DNA from: an uncultured Collinsella sp.
GTDB taxonomy: Bacteria > Actinomycetota > Coriobacteriia > Coriobacteriales > Coriobacteriaceae
Assembly: GCA_902490325.1 (NCBI GenBank)
Contig: CABUDJ010000023.1
Location: forward strand, 1 to 26,333
Direction of reading: 5' to 3'
Length of the DNA stretch: 26,333 nucleotides
This document shows positions 15,500 to 22,528 of the stretch, in pieces. Each line of letters starts with the position of its first letter. Positions within the stretch are counted from its first letter, which is position 1. Made by a program: the position numbers and the translations under genes. The notes below the pieces were generated by a model. It worked only from the letters and a program-made list of their open reading frames with translations, was not told where the DNA came from and did no database searches.

Positions 15500-15566
15500 C
15501 ACTTTAGTTAGGTAAAGTGAGTCATGTAACGTTCAGAATCATACACTTTAGCGTGATAGAGCACAA
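15500..15566 (-). promoter_or_regulatory. Amino acid ABC operon promoter and CACTTTA half-sites
   Basis: On the minus strand TTGTGC (15561-15566) and TATGAT (15538-15543) are 17 bases apart and form a reasonable promoter. Three copies of a 7-base half-site surround it: CACTTTA at 15500-15506, TAAAGTG at 15513-15519, and CACTTTA at 15544-15550. The first two make a perfect inverted repeat with a 6-base spacer in the 5' leader. The third lies in the promoter spacer. This layout fits repression with two operators, but the regulator is unknown. Confidence 0.55.
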
Positions 15567-15573
15567 GGCGAGT

Positions 15574-15712
15574 TTGCCCGCCGCGTGAGGGGTGTGGGGG
15601 TTAAGTTTCCTGCTCTACAGTCCTGCTCACGACGGAGGCCACATTAAGTGGCCTCCTGTTCGTGCGGAACTCGCGATAAACTTAACCCCCGCACCCCTCG
15701 CGCGGCGGGCAA
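15574..15712. repeat. 139-bp nested palindrome
   Basis: Thirty-five-base outer arms lie at 15574-15608 and 15678-15712. They differ at only two positions, both of which are G-U wobbles in plus-strand RNA. Inside is a second stem, CACGA (15628-15632) with TCGTG (15660-15664), topped by a perfect hairpin GGAGGCCAC-ATTAA-GTGGCCTCC (15634-15656). No T-run follows, so it is not a standard terminator. It sits between the divergent ABC operon and the RNA methyltransferase gene. It could be a repeat family member or a structured RNA. Confidence 0.8.
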
Positions 15713-15776
15713 CCGTCGTTGGGCTTATCACTGACACCAATAAACCGCTTGTATATCGTCTGCTAGCTTGGCACGG

Positions 15777-15807
15777 TACAATACTTGCAGCTTTAATTCA
15801 TGAATTA
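15777..15807 (+). promoter_or_regulatory. -10 element and 14-bp palindrome before the RNA methyltransferase
   Basis: A -10-like TACAAT at 15777-15782 lies about 38 bases before the ATG at 15820. No convincing -35 is seen. Just downstream of the expected start site is the perfect palindrome TAATTCATGAATTA (15794-15807), placed where a bound repressor would block transcription. It ends two bases before the GGAG ribosome binding site. Confidence 0.45.
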
Positions 15808-15819
15808 GTGGAGTTATTG

Positions 15820-17268
15820 ATGGCAGAATCTCGTGCGGAGCGTAGGGCTCGTCGTGCTTTGGTGGAGGCGGCTGAGGGGTTGAAGGAGGAGAAATCTTCC
15901 AAGAAATCAAAGTCGTCTCAGAATGCGAAGGGTAAGTCGGGCAAGGGCAAGGCTAAGGCCAAGCGTCCCGGCTCTCGTCGGAGCGGGGATAAGGCGTCCC
16001 AGGCTCACTCCAAGCGGCCGCATAATGATCCGGTTTCGTCTGCACGTAAGGCTGTGGACCCCAAGTCTCCCTGTTCGATCATGAAATCTTGCGGTGGGTG
16101 CACGGCGCTCAATCGTCCTTATAAAAAGCAGCTGGCAGCTAAGCAGGCTGCTATGGAGGAGCTTTTTGCTTCGCTTTGTGAGCGTGAGGGCATCGCTGTT
16201 GATCCCATTCGCGGTATGGGCGTCACCTTGGGCGACCCGGGCAAGTATCCTGCGCCGCGTGGCTTTCGTCATAAGGCTGCCACTCCCTTTGCTCCCGGTA
16301 AGGAGGGCACTGTCCGTTGCGGTTTCTTTGAGCGTGGCACGCACAAGATCGTTGCCGTACCCGAGTGTCCTGTCGAGGCGCCGGGCGCTCGTCAGATTCT
16401 CAACGGCATCGCGCGCGAGGCCGAACGTCTGCACATTCCCGCCTTTAACGAAGATAAGCACTTGGGCTTGCTTCGCTATGCCGTCGTTCGCTGTGGCTGG
16501 CGCACCGACCAAGTCATGGTCACCCTTGTGACCGCCCAGCGTGACTTGCCGCATGCGCAGGAGTTCTTTGAGGCCGTCGCGGCGCTCGATTCGCATATCG
16601 TCACCGTTGCCCAAAATATCAATGGCCGTCCCGGTAACACCATCTTGGGTGAGGAGACTCGTATCGTCTATGGCGCCGAGTGCATGCGCGACCAGCTGCT
16701 CGGTTGCGAATTCGATATCTCCCCTACCGCGTTCTATCAGACCAATCCGCAGCAGACCGAGCTGCTCTATCAGCTCGCGATTGACGGCATGGACCTGCAG
16801 CAGGGTGACATTCTTATGGACGCTTACTGCGGCAGCGGCACCATCGGTCTGTGCGCCGCGAAGGATGCCCGGGACAGAGGTGTCGGCATTATGCTGCTCG
16901 GCGTGGAGCGCAACCCGGCGGGCATTGCCGACGCACGTCGCAATGCCGAGCTCAACGGCCTCACCCGCAGCGCTTGGTTTATGGCCGACGATGCCACCGA
17001 CTACATCCTAGATGCCGCCGATAACAACGAGCGCGTCGACGTCCTCTCCATCGACCCGCCGCGCGCCGGCTCAACGCCCGAGTTTCTTGAGGCCGCCTGC
17101 GCACTTAAGCCGCGCCGCATCACCTATATCAGCTGCAATCCCGTGACCCAAGAGCGCGACCTACACCAGCTCCTCGACGGTGGCTATCGCCTGCTCAAGA
17201 TCACGCCGGTCGACATGTTCCCTCATACCGACCACACCGAGACCGTCGCGGTCCTCGAGCGCCGCTAA
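15820..17268 (+). CDS. TrmA/RlmD-family RNA (uracil-C5)-methyltransferase
   Basis: A 482-residue SAM-dependent enzyme that methylates C5 of a uridine in RNA, most likely 23S rRNA. Cysteines Cys85, Cys91 and Cys94 (C-x5-C-x2-C) with Cys183 match the [4Fe-4S] ligands of RumA/RlmD. The methyltransferase core has QTNP at 307-310, the SAM loop DAYCGSGTIG at 334-343, IDPPRAG at 411-417, catalytic Cys439 in SCNP, and Glu474 in HTE. There is no obvious TRAM domain. In its place is a Lys/Ser/Gly-rich basic tail (about 25-66), probably an RNA-binding extension. The ATG at 15820 follows GTGGAG at six bases. A longer frame starts inside the 139-bp palindrome and is rejected. The first third uses many T-ending codons (GCT, CGT), unlike the C-ending remainder. 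The exact target uridine is not determinable. Confidence 0.9.
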   Translation: MAESRAERRARRALVEAAEGLKEEKSSKKSKSSQNAKGKSGKGKAKAKRPGSRRSGDKASQAHSKRPHNDPVSSARKAVDPKSPCSIMKSCGGCTALNRPYKKQLAAKQAAMEELFASLCEREGIAVDPIRGMGVTLGDPGKYPAPRGFRHKAATPFAPGKEGTVRCGFFERGTHKIVAVPECPVEAPGARQILNGIAREAERLHIPAFNEDKHLGLLRYAVVRCGWRTDQVMVTLVTAQRDLPHAQEFFEAVAALDSHIVTVAQNINGRPGNTILGEETRIVYGAECMRDQLLGCEFDISPTAFYQTNPQQTELLYQLAIDGMDLQQGDILMDAYCGSGTIGLCAAKDARDRGVGIMLLGVERNPAGIADARRNAELNGLTRSAWFMADDATDYILDAADNNERVDVLSIDPPRAGSTPEFLEAACALKPRRITYISCNPVTQERDLHQLLDGGYRLLKITPVDMFPHTDHTETVAVLERR

Positions 17269-17282
17269 TTCTCCGGCACGGG

Positions 17283-17314
17283 AAAGGGGGCGGCCCGCCT
17301 GGACCGCCCCCTTT
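17283..17314. terminator. Bidirectional terminator (RNA methyltransferase / PHP gene)
   Basis: AAAGGGGGCGG (17283-17293) and CCGCCCCCTTT (17304-17314) form a perfect 11-base stem with a 10-base loop between convergent genes. Confidence 0.85.
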
Positions 17315-17334
17315 CATTGGGCATATGAGTCTCG

Positions 17335-18156
17335 TTACATCCCCTTGCGCAGGTCGCATACGCCGGCTGCCGCCATCTCGCGCAGCAGCGTCTCGCGGTC
17401 GCGCGTCACGATCAGGTCCAGCGGGAAGTGAATCTCGTCGAGCAACTTGCGGGCGTGCTCGAGCTTGCCAATGGCCATACCAATGTGCGCATCGGTCGAC
17501 ACGCCAATACCCACGCCCAACTCGGCGCAGCGCTCGGCGATCTTGCGGCACACGTCCCAATGCTCAGCATCGTTGCCATGCTCAAGACTATGGTTATTGA
17601 TCTCGATAATCTTGTGCTTGGCCTTGGCCGCCAGCAGTACCTCATCGATATCATACGGCACGCCCGAGCGCCCCGTATGCCCCAGCATGAACACCTTGGG
17701 GTGATCCAGGGCATTGATGTACATCTGGGTCGTCTGGGCGAGCGTCGCGCCTTCGGCAAACTGCGGGTTATGCACGCTTGCCACCAAATAATCCAAATTA
17801 CGAGTCACCAAATCGAACAGCGAATGCTCACGACTATACGAATCGCCGGCAATATCGAGCGAAACGGGAATGTCCTCGCCAAACAAGCTGCCGTCCAGCG
17901 AAACGATATCGGCCTCGGCGCCGCGAAGCACCAGCACGCCACTCCAAATGCGCGGCCAGATATCCTGGTTAATAAAGAATTGGAAACTGCGCAGGTCATT
18001 GGGACAAGGCGTAACCATCGAGCTTAAATGATCGGCGGAACCGAGCACCTGAAGGCCGCGCTCTGCCGCCCAATAGATGTTCTCCTCGATGGTTGAGTAC
18101 GCATGCGCAGAGAACATCGTATGAGTATGAATATCACAAGAAAGAAGGTAGGGCAT
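17335..18156 (-). CDS. PHP domain phosphoesterase (YcdX type)
   Basis: A 273-residue cytoplasmic metal-dependent phosphoesterase. The N-terminal DIHTHTMFSAHAYST (8-22) supplies His10 and His12 for the trinuclear metal site, and later ligands are visible in GSADHLSSM, RGAEADI, VASVHNPQF, LGHTGRSG and STDAHIGM. These match the YcdX subgroup of the PHP superfamily, whose members hydrolyse phosphate esters of uncertain physiological identity. The start at 18156 has AAGGAG five bases upstream. The frame continues to 18300 through sequence without homology signs. It is downstream of the aminotransferase on the same strand, separated by about 160 bases with a hairpin, so the two are probably separate transcripts. 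Confidence 0.85.
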   Translation of the reverse strand: MPYLLSCDIHTHTMFSAHAYSTIEENIYWAAERGLQVLGSADHLSSMVTPCPNDLRSFQFFINQDIWPRIWSGVLVLRGAEADIVSLDGSLFGEDIPVSLDIAGDSYSREHSLFDLVTRNLDYLVASVHNPQFAEGATLAQTTQMYINALDHPKVFMLGHTGRSGVPYDIDEVLLAAKAKHKIIEINNHSLEHGNDAEHWDVCRKIAERCAELGVGIGVSTDAHIGMAIGKLEHARKLLDEIHFPLDLIVTRDRETLLREMAAAGVCDLRKGM

Positions 18157-18257
18157 CGGGTCTCCTTGTCCAGTATGGCCGTCGCGTATATTCATTGTAC
18201 GCATAGCTTTCGGCAGTCGTAAAACTGCTTCATCCCAATCACACAACGGCATAGACA

Positions 18258-18287
18258 ACGGGGTCTGGCTTAGCACCAAACCCCGTT
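18258..18287 (-). terminator. Hairpin between aminotransferase and PHP genes
   Basis: ACGGGGT and ACCCCGT arms with inner TGG/CCA pairing, 29 bases after the minus-strand aminotransferase stop at 18316. The T-run after it is weak (TTGTCTATG), so termination may be partial. Confidence 0.6.
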
Positions 18288-18315
18288 TCACGTAAAACAT
18301 TGTAAGCAGAGCGCT

Positions 18316-19506
18316 TTACTTTGAACGATACTCGTCCGCCAACTGCTTCCAGGCAGGCAGTGAGCTGACGATAGTCTCGTAGCTCACGCAGTAGCCCAAG
18401 CGGAACCAGCCCGGCATGCCAAAACTGTCCGAGGGCACTGCGAGCAGTTCGTACTTCTTCGCGCGCTCACAGAAAGCGTTCGCATCGGGCTCCAACGCCT
18501 TCACCCACAGGTAGAATGCACCATCCGGCTCAACATAGGTGTAGCCGTACTCCGCCAGTGCATCGGTAAGCGCGGTGCGGTTGCGCGCATAGGCCTCAAC
18601 GTCACTCGGTTCATCGATGCAATCGATAATCACGCGCTGGAAGAGCGCCGGTGCGCACACGAAGCCCAGCGTACGGGCGGCACCGGCAACGGCGGGCATT
18701 AGACGAGCTGCCTGAGGATTCGTATTGGGAACCAGGATCCACCCGACGCGCTCGCCCGGTAGCGAAAGCGACTTGGAATACGAGTAACACACGATGGTGT
18801 GCTCGTAGATCGAAGGCACCCAAGGTACCTCGGCGCCATAGACAATCTCGCGATACGGCTCATCCGAGATAAGCATGATCGGGTTCTCAGGATCGCGCTT
18901 GGCATTGACCTCGCACAAAACATCGGCCAGTCGCGTCAGGGTATCGCGCGTATACACGGCACCGGTCGGGTTGTTGGGTGAGTCGATAATGACGGCAGCC
19001 GTCTTATCGGTAATCGCCTTGAGCACGTTATCCACGCTCAGCTGGAACGTATCTTCATCGGCAAGCGCCTCGACACACGTACAGCCGGCTTTCTCAATCC
19101 ACACGCGATACTCCGGGAAGTACGGGGCGATAACAATGACCTCGTCACCCGGGTTCGTAACGGCATTGAGCGTGCAGGTGAGCGAAGCCGCCGCGCCCAC
19201 GGTCATAAAGACATCCTTGCCCTCATAGCTCGTACCGAAGCGACGGTTGAGCGACTCAGCCACGGCGGTACGGCACTGCGGCAGGCCCGGTGCGGGCGTA
19301 TATCCGTGCAGCTGCTCGCTCGGCAGTTCAAGCGCCTTTTTGATGGACTCCGCGACGGCAGCGGGAGCAGGAACACTCGGGTTGCCCAGCGAGAAATCGA
19401 ACACGTTTTCCGCACCGATTTGCGCCTTGCGCTCAAGGCCATAGCTAAAAATCTCACGGATGATGGAGCTTTCCGCACCGCGAGCATACATAGCTTCGTT
19501 GATCAT
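18316..19506 (-). CDS. Pyridoxal phosphate-dependent class I/II aminotransferase
   Basis: A 396-residue fold-type I PLP enzyme of the aspartate aminotransferase superfamily. The PLP site is visible as SPNNPTG (176-182), SDEPYREIVY (214-223) with Asp215 and Tyr218, and YSYSKSLSLPGERVGW with Schiff-base Lys245. FRLGY near residue 372 supplies the arginine that binds the substrate carboxylate. FDFSLGNPSVPAP (37-49) is the N-terminal substrate-loop signature. Similar proteins in Gram-positive bacteria are annotated as pyridoxal phosphate-dependent aminotransferases of unspecified amino acid preference. The ATG at 19506 follows AAAGGGGA by four bases. The frame extends to 19605, but that part crosses a 58-bp palindrome. 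It is upstream of the PHP gene and downstream of the ftsH terminator, so it has its own promoter. Confidence 0.93.
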   Translation of the reverse strand: MINEAMYARGAESSIIREIFSYGLERKAQIGAENVFDFSLGNPSVPAPAAVAESIKKALELPSEQLHGYTPAPGLPQCRTAVAESLNRRFGTSYEGKDVFMTVGAAASLTCTLNAVTNPGDEVIVIAPYFPEYRVWIEKAGCTCVEALADEDTFQLSVDNVLKAITDKTAAVIIDSPNNPTGAVYTRDTLTRLADVLCEVNAKRDPENPIMLISDEPYREIVYGAEVPWVPSIYEHTIVCYSYSKSLSLPGERVGWILVPNTNPQAARLMPAVAGAARTLGFVCAPALFQRVIIDCIDEPSDVEAYARNRTALTDALAEYGYTYVEPDGAFYLWVKALEPDANAFCERAKKYELLAVPSDSFGMPGWFRLGYCVSYETIVSSLPAWKQLADEYRSK

Positions 19507-19567
19507 CTGTTCCCCTTTCGCATAGGCGCTATTGTACGCTTTAGTCGAGCAAAGTGCCGCAGCAATG

Positions 19568-19625
19568 TTGATTGGGGACAGACTTAAATGCGTGAAAACG
19601 CTCATTTAAGTCTGTCCCCAATCAA
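19568..19625. repeat. 58-bp perfect palindrome with GGGGACAG core
   Basis: Perfect 23-base arms lie at 19568-19590 and 19603-19625, with a 12-base centre. The centre can fold further as GCGT-GAAA-ACGC, a GNRA-type tetraloop. GGGGACAG near the outer end of each arm resembles GGGACAGG in the 50-bp repeats. It looks like a REP-type element in the gap between the aminotransferase and ftsH. Confidence 0.8.
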
Positions 19626-19652
19626 CAGACGGCCCCATATCGCTCAAAAGAA

Positions 19653-19684
19653 AAAGCCTCCGCAGGTTTCCCCGCGGAGGCTTT
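19653..19684 (-). terminator. ftsH terminator
   Basis: AAAGCCTCCGC (19653-19663) and GCGGAGGCTTT (19674-19684) with a 10-base loop. On the minus strand GGCTTTTTCTTTT follows, a good U-tract just after the ftsH stop at 19696. Confidence 0.9.
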
Positions 19685-19695
19685 CGCCACAAAGA

Positions 19696-21831
19696 CTATT
19701 TGTCGGCGTCGGTGTCGGCATCGACGACGGCATGGTCATCGTCAGCATCATCGGATGCGGCTTCGGCATCCTCCTGCATGGCCGCCTGCGCAAAGGCCGC
19801 GGCATCAGCCGCCAGCTCCTCCTCGCTCATTCGAGGCACGCGCTTCTTGGTCGGCATGCCGGCCGCCTTGGCATTGCGCTCCTCCTTGGCCGCCAGGATA
19901 TCGCCCTCGCGCTCAAGGTGGGCATTCCACTCGTTGTCGAGTAGGGCGTTCACGGCGTCGCCCTCGACGGTCTCGCGCTCAAGCAGCACCTTCGCCATCA
20001 GATCAAGCTGATCGCGACGGGCGTCCAGAATCTCGACCGCACGACGATGGGCCTCACGCATAATGCGCTGAACCTCGATATCGATGCGGCGCGCCGTCTC
20101 CTCGGAGTAATCCTGGTGATCGGCGTAATCGCGACCAAGGAACACCTGATGTTGCGCCTCGCCAAACACTTGCGTGCCCAGCTCCTCGCTCATGCCCAGG
20201 CGCGTGACCATCTCGCGCGCCATCTTGGTTGCGCGCTCCAGATCGTTGCTCGCGCCCGACGTAATATCATCGCACATGAGCTCCTCGGCAACGCGACCGC
20301 CCAAGAACACGGCGAGCTCGTCGAGCATCTCGTTCTTGGTCTTGAGGAAGTGGTCCTCCTGCGGAAGCTGCAGCGTGTAGCCCAGCGCCTGGCCGCGGCT
20401 GACGATCGAGATCTTGTGGACCGGATCGGAGTGCTCCAGGATGTGGCCCACCAGGGCATGACCGCTCTCGTGGTAGGCAATCGTGGTGCGCTCGGCCTCG
20501 GTCATCACGCGACCCTTGCGTTGCGGTCCGGCAATCACGCGCTCCATCGACTCCTCGACCTCGTCCATCGAGATCACGGAACGATGACGGCGAGCGGCCA
20601 GCAGCGCAGACTCGTTGAGCAGGTTCGCCAAATCGGCACCAGTAAAGCCAACGGTCATCTGGGCGAGCTTCTCAAACTTAACGTCCTCGTCCATCGGCTT
20701 GTTCTCGGCATGCACGCGCAAGATCTGCTCGCGGCCCTTCACATCCGGACGGTCGACCGTAACCTGACGGTCAAAACGGCCGGGACGCAGCAATGCCGGA
20801 TCCAGGATGTCAGGACGGTTGGTCGCAGCGATCAGGATGACCGACTCGCTTTCCTCAAAGCCGTCCATCTCGACCAGCAGCTGGTTGAGCGTCTGCTCGC
20901 GCTCGTCGTGACCGCCGCCCAAGCCAGCTCCGCGCTGACGTCCCACGGCATCGATCTCATCGATGAAGATGATCGACGGGGCCTGGGACTTGGCCTCCTT
21001 AAAGAGGTCACGCACACGGCTGGCGCCGACACCTACGAACATCTCGACAAAGTCGGAACCCGAGATGCTAAAGAACGGCACGCCCGCCTCGCCGGCAACG
21101 GCCTTGGCCAGCAGCGTTTTACCGGTGCCCGGAGGGCCAACCAGCAACACGCCACGCGGGATCTTGGCGCCCAGCTTGCGATAGCGATCCGGATCGCTCA
21201 AAAAGTCACGGATCTCCTCGAGCTCCTCGACTGCCTCGTCCACGCCGGCAACGTCTTCAAACTTGACCTTGGGGCGTGTGGCCTCGTTGGTCTTGGCGTT
21301 GGTCTTGCCAAACTGCATGTTCCTGTTGTTGGCGCCCATCATCTGGCGCATAAAGTAGAACATGATGGCGATAAGGGCGATCGTCGGAAGCACACTCATC
21401 GCCAAGTCGCCCCAAAAATCGGGATCGTTGGTGTTGACGATGTACTTGGTATCGGGGTGCTCCGCCATGAGCTCGGCAAGCGAATCGGAGCCGACATAGG
21501 TCGAGGAGAAGCTCTTGAGCTCGCTCGTATCGCCCTTGTCCTTCTTCGTCTTCCAGTAATGACCCGTCACGCTTCCGTCTTGAACCGTATAGGTCAGATC
21601 TTCGACGCGATCCTGCTTGATGGCGCTCACCATCTCGCTCGTCGCGAGCTTAACGGTATTGCTGGAATTGGCAAAGCCGGAGCCCATGTTAAAGAAGGCG
21701 TAGCCCAGAAGCGCGCAAGCCAAAATAAAATACAGCCAGCCCGTACGCGTGGGCTTCTTGCCTCCGGGCATCCCCGGGATCTTAGGCTCCCGGGGAGTCT
21801 GGGAATTGTTATCGTTATGGTCGTCGGGCAT
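19696..21831 (-). CDS. ftsH: ATP-dependent zinc metalloprotease FtsH
   Basis: A 711-residue membrane-anchored AAA+ protease that degrades misfolded membrane proteins and regulatory proteins. An acidic, proline-rich N-terminus precedes the first membrane segment (about 32-49), an extracytoplasmic domain (about 50-142), and a second membrane segment (about 143-161). The AAA domain has Walker A GPPGTGKT (232-239), pore loop FVGVG (265-269), Walker B IIFIDEID (287-294), and the second region of homology TNRPDILDPALLRPGRFD (337-354). The protease domain has HESGH (454-458) and the third zinc ligand Asp530 in SGASND. The C-terminus is an acidic tail. The start at 21831 lies one base after the hpt stop, with GGAGG about 12 bases upstream inside hpt, so translation is probably coupled. 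Confidence 0.97.
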   Translation of the reverse strand: MPDDHNDNNSQTPREPKIPGMPGGKKPTRTGWLYFILACALLGYAFFNMGSGFANSSNTVKLATSEMVSAIKQDRVEDLTYTVQDGSVTGHYWKTKKDKGDTSELKSFSSTYVGSDSLAELMAEHPDTKYIVNTNDPDFWGDLAMSVLPTIALIAIMFYFMRQMMGANNRNMQFGKTNAKTNEATRPKVKFEDVAGVDEAVEELEEIRDFLSDPDRYRKLGAKIPRGVLLVGPPGTGKTLLAKAVAGEAGVPFFSISGSDFVEMFVGVGASRVRDLFKEAKSQAPSIIFIDEIDAVGRQRGAGLGGGHDEREQTLNQLLVEMDGFEESESVILIAATNRPDILDPALLRPGRFDRQVTVDRPDVKGREQILRVHAENKPMDEDVKFEKLAQMTVGFTGADLANLLNESALLAARRHRSVISMDEVEESMERVIAGPQRKGRVMTEAERTTIAYHESGHALVGHILEHSDPVHKISIVSRGQALGYTLQLPQEDHFLKTKNEMLDELAVFLGGRVAEELMCDDITSGASNDLERATKMAREMVTRLGMSEELGTQVFGEAQHQVFLGRDYADHQDYSEETARRIDIEVQRIMREAHRRAVEILDARRDQLDLMAKVLLERETVEGDAVNALLDNEWNAHLEREGDILAAKEERNAKAAGMPTKKRVPRMSEEELAADAAAFAQAAMQEDAEAASDDADDDHAVVDADTDADK

Positions 21832-21832
21832 C

Positions 21833-22381
21833 TTACGAATAAACCTCCGGTTTCAAAATGCCCAGATACGGAAGGTTACGATAGCGCTCGGCATAGTCGA
21901 GGCCGTAGCCCACCACAAAGGCATCGGGGCAATGGGTTCCAACATACTTGGGCGTGATGGCCGAGACGCGGTCCTCAACGTCCTTCCACAGGAAGGCGGC
22001 GACCTCCAGAGAAGCGGGCTTGCGGCTCTCGAGGTTCTTCATCAGATACTTGAGCGTCAGGCCCGAGTCCAGAATGTCCTCGACGATCAGCACGTCGCGA
22101 CCGCGGATGTCGATATCCAGGTCCTTAATGATACGCACGATACCCGAGGACTTCACACCGTCGCCATAGCTCGAAACAGCCATGAAATCGATGTTGGTCG
22201 GCAGCTCGATCTTACGCATCAGGTCGCCCATAAAGACCACGGCGCCGCGCAGGACCGCAATCAGCACCAGATCCTTACCCGCGTAATCGCGAGTAATCTC
22301 CTCGCCCAGGCGAGAGACGATACCGTCGATATCCTCCTGCGTGAACAGAACCTTCTCGATATCCGGATGTTGAGAAGCCAT
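21833..22381 (-). CDS. hpt: Hypoxanthine phosphoribosyltransferase
   Basis: A 182-residue cytoplasmic purine salvage enzyme that converts hypoxanthine or guanine plus PRPP to IMP or GMP. The PRPP-binding loop VLIVEDILDSGLT (97-109) includes Glu101-Asp102, and the flexible-loop SYGDG is at 71-75. PDAFVVGYGLDYAERYRN towards the C-terminus provides the base-binding part. Length matches bacterial Hpt (about 175-185). AAAGGG lies five bases before the ATG. It forms the classical cluster tilS-hpt-ftsH, reads into ftsH with a single base between stop and start, and probably also has its own promoter at 22438-22446. Confidence 0.96.
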   Translation of the reverse strand: MASQHPDIEKVLFTQEDIDGIVSRLGEEITRDYAGKDLVLIAVLRGAVVFMGDLMRKIELPTNIDFMAVSSYGDGVKSSGIVRIIKDLDIDIRGRDVLIVEDILDSGLTLKYLMKNLESRKPASLEVAAFLWKDVEDRVSAITPKYVGTHCPDAFVVGYGLDYAERYRNLPYLGILKPEVYS

Positions 22382-22437
22382 GACAACCCTTTCTTGTGCT
22401 TATCGCCCACACACCGCCGTATGGACGCGAACTTCAC

Positions 22438-22446
22438 ATTTTAGCA
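22438..22446 (-). promoter_or_regulatory. Extended -10 promoter before hpt
   Basis: On the minus strand TGCTAAAAT fits an extended -10 element about 57 bases upstream of the hpt start, inside the 147-base gap after tilS. No strong -35 is seen, as at the comparable TGCTACAAT of the LacI-type gene. It would allow hpt-ftsH to be expressed apart from tilS. Confidence 0.5.
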
Positions 22447-22528
22447 GCGCACGGGGTATATTTTCCAGCCCGTACGCCATCAGCGCGGGAATACCGTCAA
22501 CGTCGCACAGAATAGCTGGCGTGGGACG

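Noticed and set aside
20047..21957. Plus-strand open frame of 636 codons opposite ftsH
   Set aside because: It is antisense to the unmistakable ftsH and hpt genes and has no recognisable motif.
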